Source of the DNA: Georhizobium profundi
Lineage (GTDB): Bacteria; Pseudomonadota; Alphaproteobacteria; Rhizobiales; Rhizobiaceae
Assembly (NCBI RefSeq): GCF_003952725.1
Contig: NZ_CP032509.1
Coordinates: 2,132,001-2,196,000 of the forward strand
Length of the DNA: 64,000 nt
Direction of reading: 5' to 3'
In this document: one piece after another, positions 15,855-25,989 of the stretch
Numbering within the stretch: position 1 is the first letter of the stretch
Layout of the letters: each line of letters opens with the position of its first letter
Translations under genes and position numbers: made by a program
Notes under the pieces: model-generated
Seen by the model: the letters and a program-made list of their open reading frames with translations, nothing else
Told to the model about the DNA's origin: nothing
Database searches by the model: none

Positions 15855-16928
15855 ATGAGCCTGCAACCCTTATCTCCCACGCCTGCATCTGCAGGCGCTT
15901 CCCGGCAGACGCTACGCAATTGGGAAACCGATGTCGTCGTGCGCGTCGAACATCTGACCATGCGCTTCGGTGGCCTGGTCGCCGTCGACAATCTGTCCTT
16001 CGATGTCGGGCGCGGTGACATCACTTCACTCATCGGCCCAAATGGTGCCGGCAAGACGACCGTGTTCAACTGCCTGACCGGCTTCTACAAGCCGACCGAA
16101 GGCCGGATGATCATGGCGCACACGCCGTCTGCCTTCGCCAATCTGGAGGCGCGGACGCAGGAAGGGCGGCGCTATTTCGCCGATGACGGTCTCTATCTCC
16201 TCGAGCGCATGCCCGACATGGAGATTGCGGCCATCGGGAAGGTTGCTCGCACCTTCCAGAACATCCGCCTTTTCGGCGGCATGACGCTTCTCGAAAACCT
16301 GATGGTCGCGCAGCACAACGCGCTGATCGTCGCGTCCGGCTACACGTTCGGCGGCATCTTCGGTCTGCCGTCATACCGAAAGGGCGAGCGCGAGGCGATC
16401 GACCTGGCCAAATACTGGCTGGAGAAGACCAATCTCATCGACCGCGCCGACGATCCCGCTGCCGATCTGCCCTATGGGGATCAGCGCCGGCTGGAGATCG
16501 CGCGCGCCATGTGCACGCGCCCAAAGGTTTTGTGCCTCGACGAGCCGGCGGCCGGCCTGAACCCGAAGGAGTCCAGCGAGCTCAACACGCTTCTGCGCCA
16601 GATCCGCGACGACGAAGGCATTTCGGTGCTGCTTATCGAGCATGACATGAGCGTCGTGATGGAGATTTCCGACCATGTCGTCGTCCTCGACTATGGCCGC
16701 AAGATTTCCGACGGCGCGCCGCAGGACGTGCGCTCCGACCCGAAGGTCATCGCCGCCTATCTCGGCGTCGACGACGAAGAGGTCGACGCCGTGGAAGCCG
16801 AAGTCGGGCAGGAAACGGCCGAGCGCGGTGGGGGCCATGTGCAGGTTGTCGATGCCGAAGCGGCGCAAACCCTGCAGGAATTGTCGGCTCGCAGTGTTTC
16901 CAAGGATCCGAAGGGAGACGGCCGATGA
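15855..16928 (+). CDS. livG: Branched-chain amino acid ABC transporter ATP-binding protein LivG
   Basis: Walker A GPNGAGKT is at 61-68; the signature region reads LPYGDQRRLEIARAM (a LivG-type variant) and Walker B VLCLDEPAAGLNP, followed by the switch His in IEHDMSVV. At 357 residues it is longer than typical LivG (about 255-295). The excess is an insertion between Walker A and the Q-loop, near residues 88-128, and an acidic tail of about 55 residues after the LGVDD motif. It ends with a 4-bp overlap into livF. Confidence 0.9.
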   Translation: MSLQPLSPTPASAGASRQTLRNWETDVVVRVEHLTMRFGGLVAVDNLSFDVGRGDITSLIGPNGAGKTTVFNCLTGFYKPTEGRMIMAHTPSAFANLEARTQEGRRYFADDGLYLLERMPDMEIAAIGKVARTFQNIRLFGGMTLLENLMVAQHNALIVASGYTFGGIFGLPSYRKGEREAIDLAKYWLEKTNLIDRADDPAADLPYGDQRRLEIARAMCTRPKVLCLDEPAAGLNPKESSELNTLLRQIRDDEGISVLLIEHDMSVVMEISDHVVVLDYGRKISDGAPQDVRSDPKVIAAYLGVDDEEVDAVEAEVGQETAERGGGHVQVVDAEAAQTLQELSARSVSKDPKGDGR

Positions 16929-17689
16929 GCATGGCAAGCATCAGCGACCCGATGGCCGTTCCCGCCAGCGAGCCGGTTCTCGCCGTGCGTGGCGTTCATA
17001 CCTATTACGGCGCCATCCATGCCCTGAAGGGCGTCGACATCGACATCATGGATGGTGAAATCGTCAGCCTTATCGGCGCCAATGGCGCCGGCAAGTCTAC
17101 GTTGATGATGACGATCTGCGGAAATCCGCAGGCGCGGCATGGCAATGTGATCTATCGGGGCGAGGACATCACCCGCGTTCCCACCCACGAGATCATGCGC
17201 AAGGGCATCGCCCAGTCGCCGGAAGGACGCCGCATCTTTCCGCGCATGACCGTGCGGGAAAACCTGCAAATGGGGGCCGGCATTACCGACATGACCCATT
17301 TCGAGAGCGATCTGGAACGGATGTACACGTTGTTCCCGCGGCTGAAGGATCGGCAGGGACAGCGCGGTGGCACGCTTTCGGGCGGCGAGCAGCAGATGCT
17401 GGCTATCGCGCGTGCACTTATGAGCCGACCGAAGCTGCTTCTGCTGGACGAACCGTCGCTCGGGCTCGCACCGCTGATCGTGCGGCAGATCTTCAACGCC
17501 ATCCGCGATCTGAACCAGTCGGAGGGACTGACGGTCTTCCTGGTCGAACAGAACGCCTATCATGCGCTGAAGCTCGCCCACCGCGGCTATGTCATGGTCA
17601 ACGGTAAGATCTCGATCACCGGCACCGGCAAGGAACTGCTGGCGAGCCCGGAAATCCAGGCTGCCTATCTGGAAGGGGGAGCGCATTGA
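16925..17689 (+). CDS. livF: Branched-chain amino acid ABC transporter ATP-binding protein LivF
   Basis: The 254-residue ATPase has Walker A GANGAGKS at 51-58, signature LSGGEQQMLAIARAL, Walker B LLLLDEPSLGLAP and VEQNAYHAL, all typical of LivF. It overlaps livG by 4 bp, and its TGA stop shares a base with the ATG of the next gene, so the whole unit is translationally coupled. Confidence 0.92.
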   Translation: MSMASISDPMAVPASEPVLAVRGVHTYYGAIHALKGVDIDIMDGEIVSLIGANGAGKSTLMMTICGNPQARHGNVIYRGEDITRVPTHEIMRKGIAQSPEGRRIFPRMTVRENLQMGAGITDMTHFESDLERMYTLFPRLKDRQGQRGGTLSGGEQQMLAIARALMSRPKLLLLDEPSLGLAPLIVRQIFNAIRDLNQSEGLTVFLVEQNAYHALKLAHRGYVMVNGKISITGTGKELLASPEIQAAYLEGGAH

Positions 17690-18036
17690 TGGACGTGCTC
17701 TGGGACAATTCGCTCGTCGCCTTCATCGTCGTCACGCTGTTTCTGGGTGGTGGTGCCGCCTGGATGACCGGGCGGGCCATGGCCAAGACCTGGCAGCCCA
17801 TCTGGCTGCTCGTCTTCTATTGCTTCCTCGTGTCGCTCGCGGTCCGCTTCCTAAACTTCGCGCTCTACGACGGCGAGTTGCTGACGCTCTATTATTTCCT
17901 CATCCACTTCGCGATCATCGTTGTGATCGGCCTCGTCGGGCACCGCTTTTTTCGCGCCCGGCAGATGGTGCGCCAATACACGTGGATCAATGAGCAGGCG
18001 GGTCCACTCGCCTGGAAGGTGAAGCAGGGTTCGTGA
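17689..18036 (+). CDS. Small inner-membrane protein in the liv operon (DUF6867-like)
   Basis: The 115-residue protein has three hydrophobic segments (about 7-25, 35-55 and 65-85) and a basic C-terminal region ending WKVKQGS. The ATG overlaps the livF stop (TGATG), so it is co-translated with the transporter. I recall similar small proteins next to liv operons in Hyphomicrobiales grouped as DUF6867; no function is established. Placement suggests an accessory subunit or regulator of this transporter. The family name is from memory and less certain than the gene call. Confidence 0.75.
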   Translation: MDVLWDNSLVAFIVVTLFLGGGAAWMTGRAMAKTWQPIWLLVFYCFLVSLAVRFLNFALYDGELLTLYYFLIHFAIIVVIGLVGHRFFRARQMVRQYTWINEQAGPLAWKVKQGS

Positions 18037-18064
18037 TCGAAATTTTCGGGAGTTTTCCCGATTG

Positions 18065-18080
18065 CCTTTGCCGGCAAAGG
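18065..18080. repeat. Perfect 16-bp palindrome upstream of livJ
   Basis: CCTTTGCCGGCAAAGG equals its own reverse complement. It lies in the 138-bp gap between the small membrane gene and livJ and could be an operator, or an RNA hairpin that separates permease and binding-protein expression. Confidence 0.5.
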
Positions 18081-18174
18081 GAATAGCATCCGAAATAAGC
18101 CGGAACACAGGGATGTTTCGGGAGCGGAACGGGGGCGTGTGCTCCGCCGCAAAACACCAGAGGGAGACTAACGA

Positions 18175-19293
18175 ATGAAGAAAGTTCTGATGACGGGCGT
18201 GGCCGCTTCCGCGCTTTTTGCAACTGCCGGTATGGCTTCGGCCGATATCGTCATCGCGACCGCTGGTCCGATGACCGGACAGTATGCGTCGTTCGGCGCA
18301 CAGATGCAGGCCGGTGCCGAAATGGCCGTAGCCGACATCAATGCCGCTGGCGGCGTTCTCGGCGAACAGCTCGTGCTTGAAGTCGGAGATGACGCCTGCG
18401 ACGCCCGTCAGGCCGTTTCGGTCGCCAACCAGCTCGTCGGCGAAGGCGCGGTCTTTGTGGCCGGCCATTTCTGCTCCGGCTCTTCGATCCCGGCCAGCGC
18501 CGTCTATGACGAAGAAGGCGTGATCCAGATTTCGCCGGCCTCCACCAACCCAGCCTTCACGGATGAGCGTCCCGGTCCCGGCATTTTCCGTACTTGCGGC
18601 CGTGACGACCAGCAGGGCGAGATTGCCGGCCAGTTCCTGATGGAAAACTTCCCGGATGCCAAGGTCGCGTTCATTCACGACAACACCGCATACGGCAAGG
18701 GTCTCGCAGACCAGACAATGGCGTTTTATGAGCAGGCAGGGGGCGAGCCGGCTCTCTATCAGGCTTACACCGCCGGTGAGCAGGACTACACCGCGCTCGT
18801 CACGCGCCTGAAGAACGAAGGCATCAACGTGCTCTACGTTGGCGGCTACCACACCGAAGCCGGCCTGATGAAGCGTCAGATGGCGGATCAGGGCATGGAT
18901 ACGGTGCTCGTATCCGGCGACGCACTCGTCACCGACGAATACTGGTCGATCACGGGCGATGCCGGTGAAGGCACGCTCATGACCTTCTCCCCGGATCCGC
19001 GCCTCAACGAAGAAGCCGCTCCGGTTGTCGCGAAGTTCGAAGAAGCTGGCATCAACCCGGAAGGCTACACGCTCTACACCTACGCTGCGATCCAGGCTTG
19101 GGCCGCTGCCGTTGAAGAAGCCGGCTCGACCGATTTCGACGGTGTGGTCGAAGCCCTGAACGCAGGGACCTTCCAGACCGTTCTCGGCGAACTCGACTTC
19201 GACGACAAGGGCGACGTGACGCTGCCCGGCTACGTCATGTATGAGTGGACCGGCGGCGAGTACGGCTACTACGAAGAAGCCGCTGCTCAGTAA
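18175..19293 (+). CDS. livJ: Branched-chain amino acid ABC transporter substrate-binding protein
   Basis: The 372-residue periplasmic protein has a signal peptide of about 23 residues (cleavage after MASA) and the Leu/Ile/Val-binding fold: ITATAGPMTG-like start, then GVLGEQLVLEVGDDACD, VAGHFCSGSSIPAS and the disulfide-type Cys pair. A GGGAGACTAACG ribosome site precedes the ATG. It follows livHMGF in the same direction and is closed by a strong terminator, so it is the binding protein of this system. Ligand range within amino acids or small amides is not certain. Confidence 0.9.
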   Translation: MKKVLMTGVAASALFATAGMASADIVIATAGPMTGQYASFGAQMQAGAEMAVADINAAGGVLGEQLVLEVGDDACDARQAVSVANQLVGEGAVFVAGHFCSGSSIPASAVYDEEGVIQISPASTNPAFTDERPGPGIFRTCGRDDQQGEIAGQFLMENFPDAKVAFIHDNTAYGKGLADQTMAFYEQAGGEPALYQAYTAGEQDYTALVTRLKNEGINVLYVGGYHTEAGLMKRQMADQGMDTVLVSGDALVTDEYWSITGDAGEGTLMTFSPDPRLNEEAAPVVAKFEEAGINPEGYTLYTYAAIQAWAAAVEEAGSTDFDGVVEALNAGTFQTVLGELDFDDKGDVTLPGYVMYEWTGGEYGYYEEAAAQ

Positions 19294-19347
19294 GCCTGCG
19301 ATTGGTGCGATGGGCAGGTTTATGCCCGATCCATCGCCTATAAAACA

Positions 19348-19381
19348 AAAAGCCCGCTGCGAACGATCGCAGCGGGCTTTT
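19348..19381. terminator. Strong bidirectional Rho-independent terminator after livJ
   Basis: A 15-bp perfect stem AAAAGCCCGCTGCGA / TCGCAGCGGGCTTTT with an ACGA loop. The A- and T-tracts make it work on both strands, ending livJ and the convergent DUF3563 gene. Confidence 0.9.
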
Positions 19382-19405
19382 GACTGTCAGAGCATCATGC
19401 TCGTC

Positions 19406-19558
19406 TTAAAGGCGATTGCGGAACCGACCGCTGTCGATCTCGCGCATGCGCATTTCCAAGTCGACGATCGAGGTCGAGCCATTGAGATAGGCTGATTCCC
19501 GGTCGCGCCACGGATCTTCGCTGATGAGCTTGATGAAACGGCGTGTCATGTTCTTCAT
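19406..19558 (-). CDS. DUF3563-family small protein
   Basis: A 50-residue protein containing AYLNGSTSIVDLEMRMREID, the pattern of the DUF3563 family (single short helical protein of unknown function in rhizobia and Burkholderia). ATG 19558 is chosen because GGAAG lies just upstream; longer versions of the frame add Arg-rich sequence unlike the family. It is free-standing and shares the bidirectional terminator with livJ. Confidence 0.7.
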   Translation of the reverse strand: MKNMTRRFIKLISEDPWRDRESAYLNGSTSIVDLEMRMREIDSGRFRNRL

Positions 19559-19752
19559 GGTTTTCTTCCTTCTTCTTGTTGTTGACCATGAAATAGTCTT
19601 CCATGCTGCAATGCACAACCGACATTGCGGCATGCGAGCCATGCGGCGCCTGCACATGGCTGTGCGGCACAAGCATCACCACAATTCAGCCGCAACCATT
19701 GAGCAATAAAGGCTTTCCCGCGCCATTGGCGTGTTCATCGACGAGCCATCAG

Positions 19753-20232
19753 ATGCGTCTTGCCGCACGAATGTTGATCATCCTTCTCTGTGGCAGCGCA
19801 CTGACCGCCTGCGCGACGAGCGGGCAGGAGACTGCCGGCCGGCAGTCCACGAAACAGACCGCTGCCGTCGCCCCGCAATCGGATCTCGATCGGCTCATCG
19901 CCTCCCATGCTTCGGCATATGGCGTGCCGGAATCGCTCATTCGGCGTGTCGTGGCCCGCGAGAGCAATTACAATCCGGCAGCACGCAACGGCCCCAATCT
20001 CGGTCTCATGCAGATCCGGCACGACACGGCACGCACCATGGGCTATCGCGGCGAACCCGCAGGCCTGCTCGATGCCGACACCAATCTTCGCTATGCGGTG
20101 AAGTATCTGCGCGGCGCCTATATCGTCGCCGACCGCAATGAAGATCGCGCGATCGCCCTCTATCAGCGCGGCTATTATTACGACGCCAAGCGCCGTGGGC
20201 TTCTCGTGGAGACGGGGCTGCGCGCTTCGTGA
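19753..20232 (+). CDS. Lytic transglycosylase-type lipoprotein (SLT domain)
   Basis: The 159-residue protein starts with a lipoprotein signal; the lipobox LTAC puts the lipidated Cys near residue 19. An SLT/lysozyme-like domain follows: SLIRRVVARESNYNPAAR carries the catalytic Glu and NLGLMQIRHDTARTMGY is the matching second motif. It should cleave peptidoglycan glycan strands at the outer-membrane inner face. It is small for the family and has no LysM or SPOR domain. The frame is open further upstream, but only ATG 19753 gives a lipoprotein signal. Confidence 0.83.
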   Translation: MRLAARMLIILLCGSALTACATSGQETAGRQSTKQTAAVAPQSDLDRLIASHASAYGVPESLIRRVVARESNYNPAARNGPNLGLMQIRHDTARTMGYRGEPAGLLDADTNLRYAVKYLRGAYIVADRNEDRAIALYQRGYYYDAKRRGLLVETGLRAS

Positions 20233-20284
20233 TTTCAGTGTTTCCTGGTCGAGGCATGGACTTGCCGTTTCTCTCCCATATGTG

Positions 20285-21388
20285 ATGCCCATGACCATGA
20301 AAAACACTGCACGTTTGAACGCGCTTCGCGGCGTCGTCCTTCTCTCATGCCTTTCCATCTCGGCGCTGGCGCATGGCCAGGATGCTGGGTCCGAGCCGTC
20401 GGCCGATGTGGAAGCCGTTGCACCCGCCGCCATTGTGTCCCTTGTCGAAGCGCGGGAAGCCGCTATCCAGGCGGCGGATGCGCTGGAAGGTCTTCACACC
20501 CTGATCGTCGCGCGCGATGGCGAGGTCTGGATCGAAGAAGGCTTCGAGGGGCGCTCGGTCACGACTCCGACCAACATCAAGTCGGCTTCCAAGTCGATCG
20601 TGTCCGCGATGGTTGGCATAGCGATTGACAAGGGCCTGCTCGAAGGCGTCGATCAGCCAATCGCGCCGCTGCTCGAGGACAAGATTCCCGATGATGCCGA
20701 TCCGCGCATCAGAGAGATCACGATCGGCCATCTCCTGTCGATGCAGGCCGGTCTCGGCCGCACATCCGGCGAAAACTATGGTCGCTGGATTGCGAGCTCC
20801 GACTGGGTCCGTGCCGCATTGGCCGAACCCTTTGCCGATGATCCCGGCGGGCGGATGCTCTATTCCACGGGCAGCACCCATCTTCTCTCCGCCATCCTGA
20901 TGCGCGTCGGCGAGGCTGACACGATGGAACTTGCCAATGATTGGCTCGGCATGGACGGCGTCTTCCGCGTGACCGACTGGGAACGCGATCCGCAGGGCAT
21001 TCCGCTTGGCGGCAACCAGATGGCGGTGTCGCCCCGGTCGCTGCTGGCTTTCGGCGAGATGTACCGCAATGGCGGTATCGGGCCCGACGGCAAGCGCGTC
21101 GTGTCGCAGCAGTGGATCGACCAATCGTGGGAGCGCCGCACCAGCTCCGTCTTCTCGGGCGAGGCCTATGGCTACAGCTGGTTCCTGAGGGACATGGCGG
21201 GCGTCGATTGTTTCTACGCCTGGGGCTATGGCGGCCAGATGCTCTACATTCTGCCGGAGCTCGAGATGACGGTCGTCGTCACATCGGCGGAAAACAGGCC
21301 GTCCGCACGCTCCGGCTATCGCGACGACCTGCATGCGCTGGTGGAGGACCGGCTCGTGCGTCCGGTGCTGGAGGCCAGTGGAAGTTAA
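20285..21388 (+). CDS. Serine hydrolase, class C beta-lactamase / penicillin-binding-protein family, secreted
   Basis: The 367-residue protein has a signal peptide ending near ALAHG/Q. The active-site Ser-x-x-Lys is SASK in NIKSASKSIVSAMVG, the second motif is YST in YSTGSTHLLSAIL and the third region is WGYGGQ. It resembles 6-aminohexanoate-dimer-hydrolase-type serine hydrolases more than true beta-lactamases. Three in-frame ATGs (20285, 20291, 20297) are close together and none has a clear ribosome site. Substrate unknown; an esterase or amidase role is as likely as peptidoglycan work. Confidence 0.82.
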   Translation: MPMTMKNTARLNALRGVVLLSCLSISALAHGQDAGSEPSADVEAVAPAAIVSLVEAREAAIQAADALEGLHTLIVARDGEVWIEEGFEGRSVTTPTNIKSASKSIVSAMVGIAIDKGLLEGVDQPIAPLLEDKIPDDADPRIREITIGHLLSMQAGLGRTSGENYGRWIASSDWVRAALAEPFADDPGGRMLYSTGSTHLLSAILMRVGEADTMELANDWLGMDGVFRVTDWERDPQGIPLGGNQMAVSPRSLLAFGEMYRNGGIGPDGKRVVSQQWIDQSWERRTSSVFSGEAYGYSWFLRDMAGVDCFYAWGYGGQMLYILPELEMTVVVTSAENRPSARSGYRDDLHALVEDRLVRPVLEASGS

Positions 21389-21514
21389 CCAGTCTTAACG
21401 GTTGCAACCTTTGGCCGTGTTGCATTGCACAGTCAGTTGAAGCACCTTGCCTTTGTGGGGCGGGCGGCGGAGTCGCATGACCCCCGGGGGCCGACATTTT
21501 GCCGAGGGAACGCG

Positions 21515-21775
21515 ATGACGACTGACACCCTGAAGACTGAAATCATCCGTCACATTGCTGAATACAGCGACGCGAATGCCGACGACATCACGGGGTCGTC
21601 GATGGTGGACGATCTCGGTATCCACTCTTTGGAGTTGGCCGAGCTCGTCATGGAACTGGAAGAGAAGTACGACATCGAGATCGAGACCGACAGCGTGGAG
21701 TCCTGGAACTCGCTGAAGACGGTGGACGATATCGTGGCGGCCGTGCGCGCCATGCTGACCGCCAAGGCGATGTAA
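21515..21775 (+). CDS. Acyl carrier protein (orphan, variant DSL motif)
   Basis: The 86-residue acidic protein is an acyl carrier fold with the attachment-site serine in LGIHSLELAEL at about residue 42. The usual Asp before the Ser is His here. ATG 21515 follows a GAGGGAAC ribosome site. No fatty acid or polyketide synthase genes are adjacent; it stands between a serine hydrolase and groEL and has its own terminator. It is probably one of the specialised carriers found in rhizobia rather than the housekeeping AcpP. Confidence 0.85.
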   Translation: MTTDTLKTEIIRHIAEYSDANADDITGSSMVDDLGIHSLELAELVMELEEKYDIEIETDSVESWNSLKTVDDIVAAVRAMLTAKAM

Positions 21776-21806
21776 TTGCGCGGCGATCGCTGTCGTGAGT
21801 GAAGCA

Positions 21807-21837
21807 GCGGGCGCCCCTAAGGCGCCCGCATCTTTTT
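21807..21837 (+). terminator. Rho-independent terminator after the acyl carrier protein gene
   Basis: GCGGGCGCC-CCTAA-GGCGCCCGC (9-bp perfect stem) followed by ATCTTTTT, ending 7 bp before the convergent groEL stop. Confidence 0.85.
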
Positions 21838-21844
21838 GTTCTCC

Positions 21845-23485
<1,641 letters not shown>

Positions 23486-23522
23486 TCAAAAACAGCCTTG
23501 ATCGTTTGGATCCGCAGGTCTT

Positions 23523-23837
23523 TCAGGCGGCCTTGCGGGCAGCTTCTTCAGCCACCAGCACGCCCATGATGTCGGCTTCCTTCATGATCAGAAGGTCTTC
23601 GCCACCAACCTTGATCTCGGTGCCGGACCATTTGCCGAAGAGAACGCGGTCGCCGACCTTCACGTCGAGCGGCTGGATCTGGCCGTTGTCGGCACGTGCG
23701 CCCGGCCCGACCGCCAGCACTTCGCCCTCCTGGGGCTTTTCCTTGGCCGTATCGGGAATGATGATGCCGCCGGATGTGCGCTCATCGGCTTCGATGCGGC
23801 GGACAACGATCCGGTCATGGAGTGGACGGAACTTCAT
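23523..23837 (-). CDS. groES: Co-chaperonin GroES (10 kDa)
   Basis: The 104-residue protein begins [20 protein letters not shown], followed by the mobile loop with [20 protein letters not shown], and has the usual [12 protein letters not shown]. It caps the GroEL chamber. The ATG at 23837 is preceded by CAGGAGGAAAACACG; a longer open frame upstream is non-homologous. It is the first gene of groESL. Confidence 0.96.
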   Translation of the reverse strand: MKFRPLHDRIVVRRIEADERTSGGIIIPDTAKEKPQEGEVLAVGPGARADNGQIQPLDVKVGDRVLFGKWSGTEIKVGGEDLLIMKEADIMGVLVAEEAARKAA

Positions 23838-23989
23838 CGTGTTTTCCTCCTGGGACAAACATGCAGGTTCAAGCTCCTCCGGCGGGACGCCGGGTCGGCA
23901 GTCCCGCCGTGGCACGGCCCTTTGAGGCGCCGCGCGGCAGGCGATTTGGTGGCGTGCCAAATCCTCTTCAAGAGGGGCACGCAAAAAAA

Positions 23990-24016
23990 TCAGCACTCGC
24001 TTTCACTTGCTGCTAA
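23990..24016. promoter_or_regulatory. Degenerate CIRCE element (HrcA operator) upstream of groESL
   Basis: TCAGCACTC-N9-TGCTGCTAA matches the CIRCE consensus TTAGCACTC-N9-GAGTGCTAA at 8 of 9 left and 6 of 9 right positions with exact spacing. It lies about 150 bp upstream of groES in the 291-bp gap to usg. This implies HrcA repression relieved on heat shock, though the weak right half could reduce affinity. Confidence 0.55.
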
Positions 24017-24128
24017 CATACTGAATCGATGATGTTTTCGGCAGTCCTTGCCAAGAATTCCATCTGGACGGGAAGCGCGAAGCAGAGCACACTTTTGCAA
24101 TCGGATGACAGCCATGATGAGGACGAGC

Positions 24129-24395
24129 ATGCAGTCAGCATTCGAAAAGCAGATGTCGGGCTATGGCCTGACCACCGCCCATATTCTCTACCGCCTTCCA
24201 GACCATCCTTCCCTTCTCCAGACCTACATCTGGCAGGAATACGATCTCGCTCCCGAGTTTCCCGAGATGCGCGGCTTTCTCAAATTCTGGGAAACGACGC
24301 TCGAAGGGCTGCTGCACTCGGTGCGATACACCCATCAAAGGCTGATCGCTCCGCGCGAGTGGCGAACGGTCAACGGCGAATTCATTCTGCACTAG
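24129..24395 (+). CDS. Usg-family protein
   Basis: The 88-residue protein contains GYGLTTAHILYRLPDHPSLL and TYIWQEYDLAPEFPE, which match the short Usg family known from alphaproteobacteria (first seen next to trp genes in Caulobacter). The biochemical role is unknown. Of several in-frame ATGs (24105, 24114, 24117, 24129) the last has GAGGAC 5 bp upstream and gives the family length. It is divergent from groES across the CIRCE-containing region. Confidence 0.8.
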   Translation: MQSAFEKQMSGYGLTTAHILYRLPDHPSLLQTYIWQEYDLAPEFPEMRGFLKFWETTLEGLLHSVRYTHQRLIAPREWRTVNGEFILH

Positions 24396-24422
24396 GCGGC
24401 GATTGCGTCTGGAAGAACAGCC

Positions 24423-25718
24423 TCAGGCCTCGGTGGCGTCGCCGATCGGGGCTGCGAGGATCTTGTCGATGCGTCGACCGTCGAGGTCGACCACCTCAAA
24501 GCGCCAGCCTTGCGCCTCGAAATGCTCGCCGGCTTCCGGGATATAGCCGAAAGACTCCAGCACGAACCCTGCCAGCGTCGCGAAATCGCCCCGGTCGATG
24601 GAGACGCCAGCGAGCACCCGGTCGACGTCGTCGATCGGCATCGCGCCATCGAGCAGCCATGAACCATCGTCGCGCTGAACCGCGTAAGGCAGATCCTCGC
24701 CCTCGCGCTCGGGCAGGTCGCCCGCGATCGCAACGAGGATATCGGTCGGCGTGATGACGCCTTCGAAGGAGCCATATTCGTCGATGACGATCGCCATGTG
24801 GATCGGCGAGTCCCGGAAGCGCTCCTGCAGCTTCAGCACGCTCATCGTTTCGTTGACGTAGAGCGGTGTCGCGATGGCTGCCTCGATCTCCGCGTGGGTC
24901 GGCGCACGGCCGAGCGCGACGAGCGACTTCACGTGCAGGATGCCCATGACATCGTCGACGTCACCGCGGCAGACCGGGAAGCGGGAGTAGCCGCTTTCGG
25001 TGATTTCCCGCATGATGGTCTCGATCGGGTCTTCGATCGACAGCCAGACGGTGTCGGGACGGGGCACCATGATGGTGCGCACGTCCCGGTCGGCCAGGCG
25101 CAGAACGCCGTCGATCATGTCGCGCTCGGCATGCTCGAAAACACCGGTCTTGGCGCCTTCAGCAATAAGCGCCTTCACTTCCTCTTCCGTAACCGTCGCT
25201 TCTTCGCTCGGCTTGATCCCGAGGAGCTTCAGGAGCGTTTCGGTCGACAGGCGCAGGAACCAGACGATCGGGGCTGCGATCACCGCAAGAATTGTCATCG
25301 GACCAGAAACGAAGCTCGAAATGGCTTCCGAGTGATTGAGCGCGATGCGCTTGGGGACCAATTCGCCGACGATCAGCGACAGATAGGTGGTGATCGCAAC
25401 GACGATCGTGAAGGAAATCGCGAACGCGCTTTCTTCGATGAAGGATACTTCGCGCAGCACATTTGCAAGCGGATCTGCGAATGTCGCGCCGCTGTACGCA
25501 CCGGCGACGATGCCTATGAGCGTAATTCCGATTTGGACGGTGGAAAGGAAGCCCGTCGGGTCTTCGGCAAGCTTGAGTGCACGGCGGGCCCCCTTGCTGC
25601 CATTGTCGGCCATCTGTTCCAGGCGGATCTTGCGGGAAGAAACGAGCGCCATTTCGGACATCGCGAAAAACCCGTTGAGCAGGATCAACAGGAACACGAT
25701 CAGCAATTGCAGGTACAT
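24423..25718 (-). CDS. CNNM/HlyC-CorC family membrane protein with CBS domains
   Basis: The 431-residue protein has the order DUF21 (CNNM) transmembrane domain (residues about 1-190, starting YLQLLIVFLLILLNGFFAM), two CBS domains (about 200-325, with TIMVPRPDTVWL and VMGILHVK) and a CorC_HlyC transporter-associated domain at the end. Such proteins are linked to Mg2+/Co2+ or Na+-coupled Mg2+ export. ATG 25718 is used; a 25-residue upstream extension to 25793 is not family-like. It converges on usg with 27 bp between. Confidence 0.87.
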   Translation of the reverse strand: MYLQLLIVFLLILLNGFFAMSEMALVSSRKIRLEQMADNGSKGARRALKLAEDPTGFLSTVQIGITLIGIVAGAYSGATFADPLANVLREVSFIEESAFAISFTIVVAITTYLSLIVGELVPKRIALNHSEAISSFVSGPMTILAVIAAPIVWFLRLSTETLLKLLGIKPSEEATVTEEEVKALIAEGAKTGVFEHAERDMIDGVLRLADRDVRTIMVPRPDTVWLSIEDPIETIMREITESGYSRFPVCRGDVDDVMGILHVKSLVALGRAPTHAEIEAAIATPLYVNETMSVLKLQERFRDSPIHMAIVIDEYGSFEGVITPTDILVAIAGDLPEREGEDLPYAVQRDDGSWLLDGAMPIDDVDRVLAGVSIDRGDFATLAGFVLESFGYIPEAGEHFEAQGWRFEVVDLDGRRIDKILAAPIGDATEA

Positions 25719-25989
25719 TAGTGGGGTTGCCGGCTGTCCGGCTCCTCTGATTTGCAGCGTTGCCGGCAAGAGGGCCCGCCGCTGTCCCGTCACGATTTAC
25801 GGGTTCTGCCTGTGATGTGCAACTGCCTCTGCCGCATGAAAGCGCGGTCGAAACTTCACGAAGCCTGTCTGCAGGCATCAACAACTGTCATCGCTGAAGC
25901 GTTTCTTCCCGGTCGCATTTCGGTTAAAGAGGGCGGCCTGCGTCGCCGTGGCCAATGAGCCGGCGCGCCGTTTTCTATCGGAGACTACC

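Noticed and set aside
14447..16069. Long minus-strand frame opposite livM
   Set aside because: Charged low-complexity translation with no motif; livM and livG are clear on the plus strand.
20285..21388. Antibiotic-resistance beta-lactamase
   Set aside because: The SxxK/YST/WGYGG pattern is closer to generic serine hydrolases; no evidence for beta-lactam hydrolysis.
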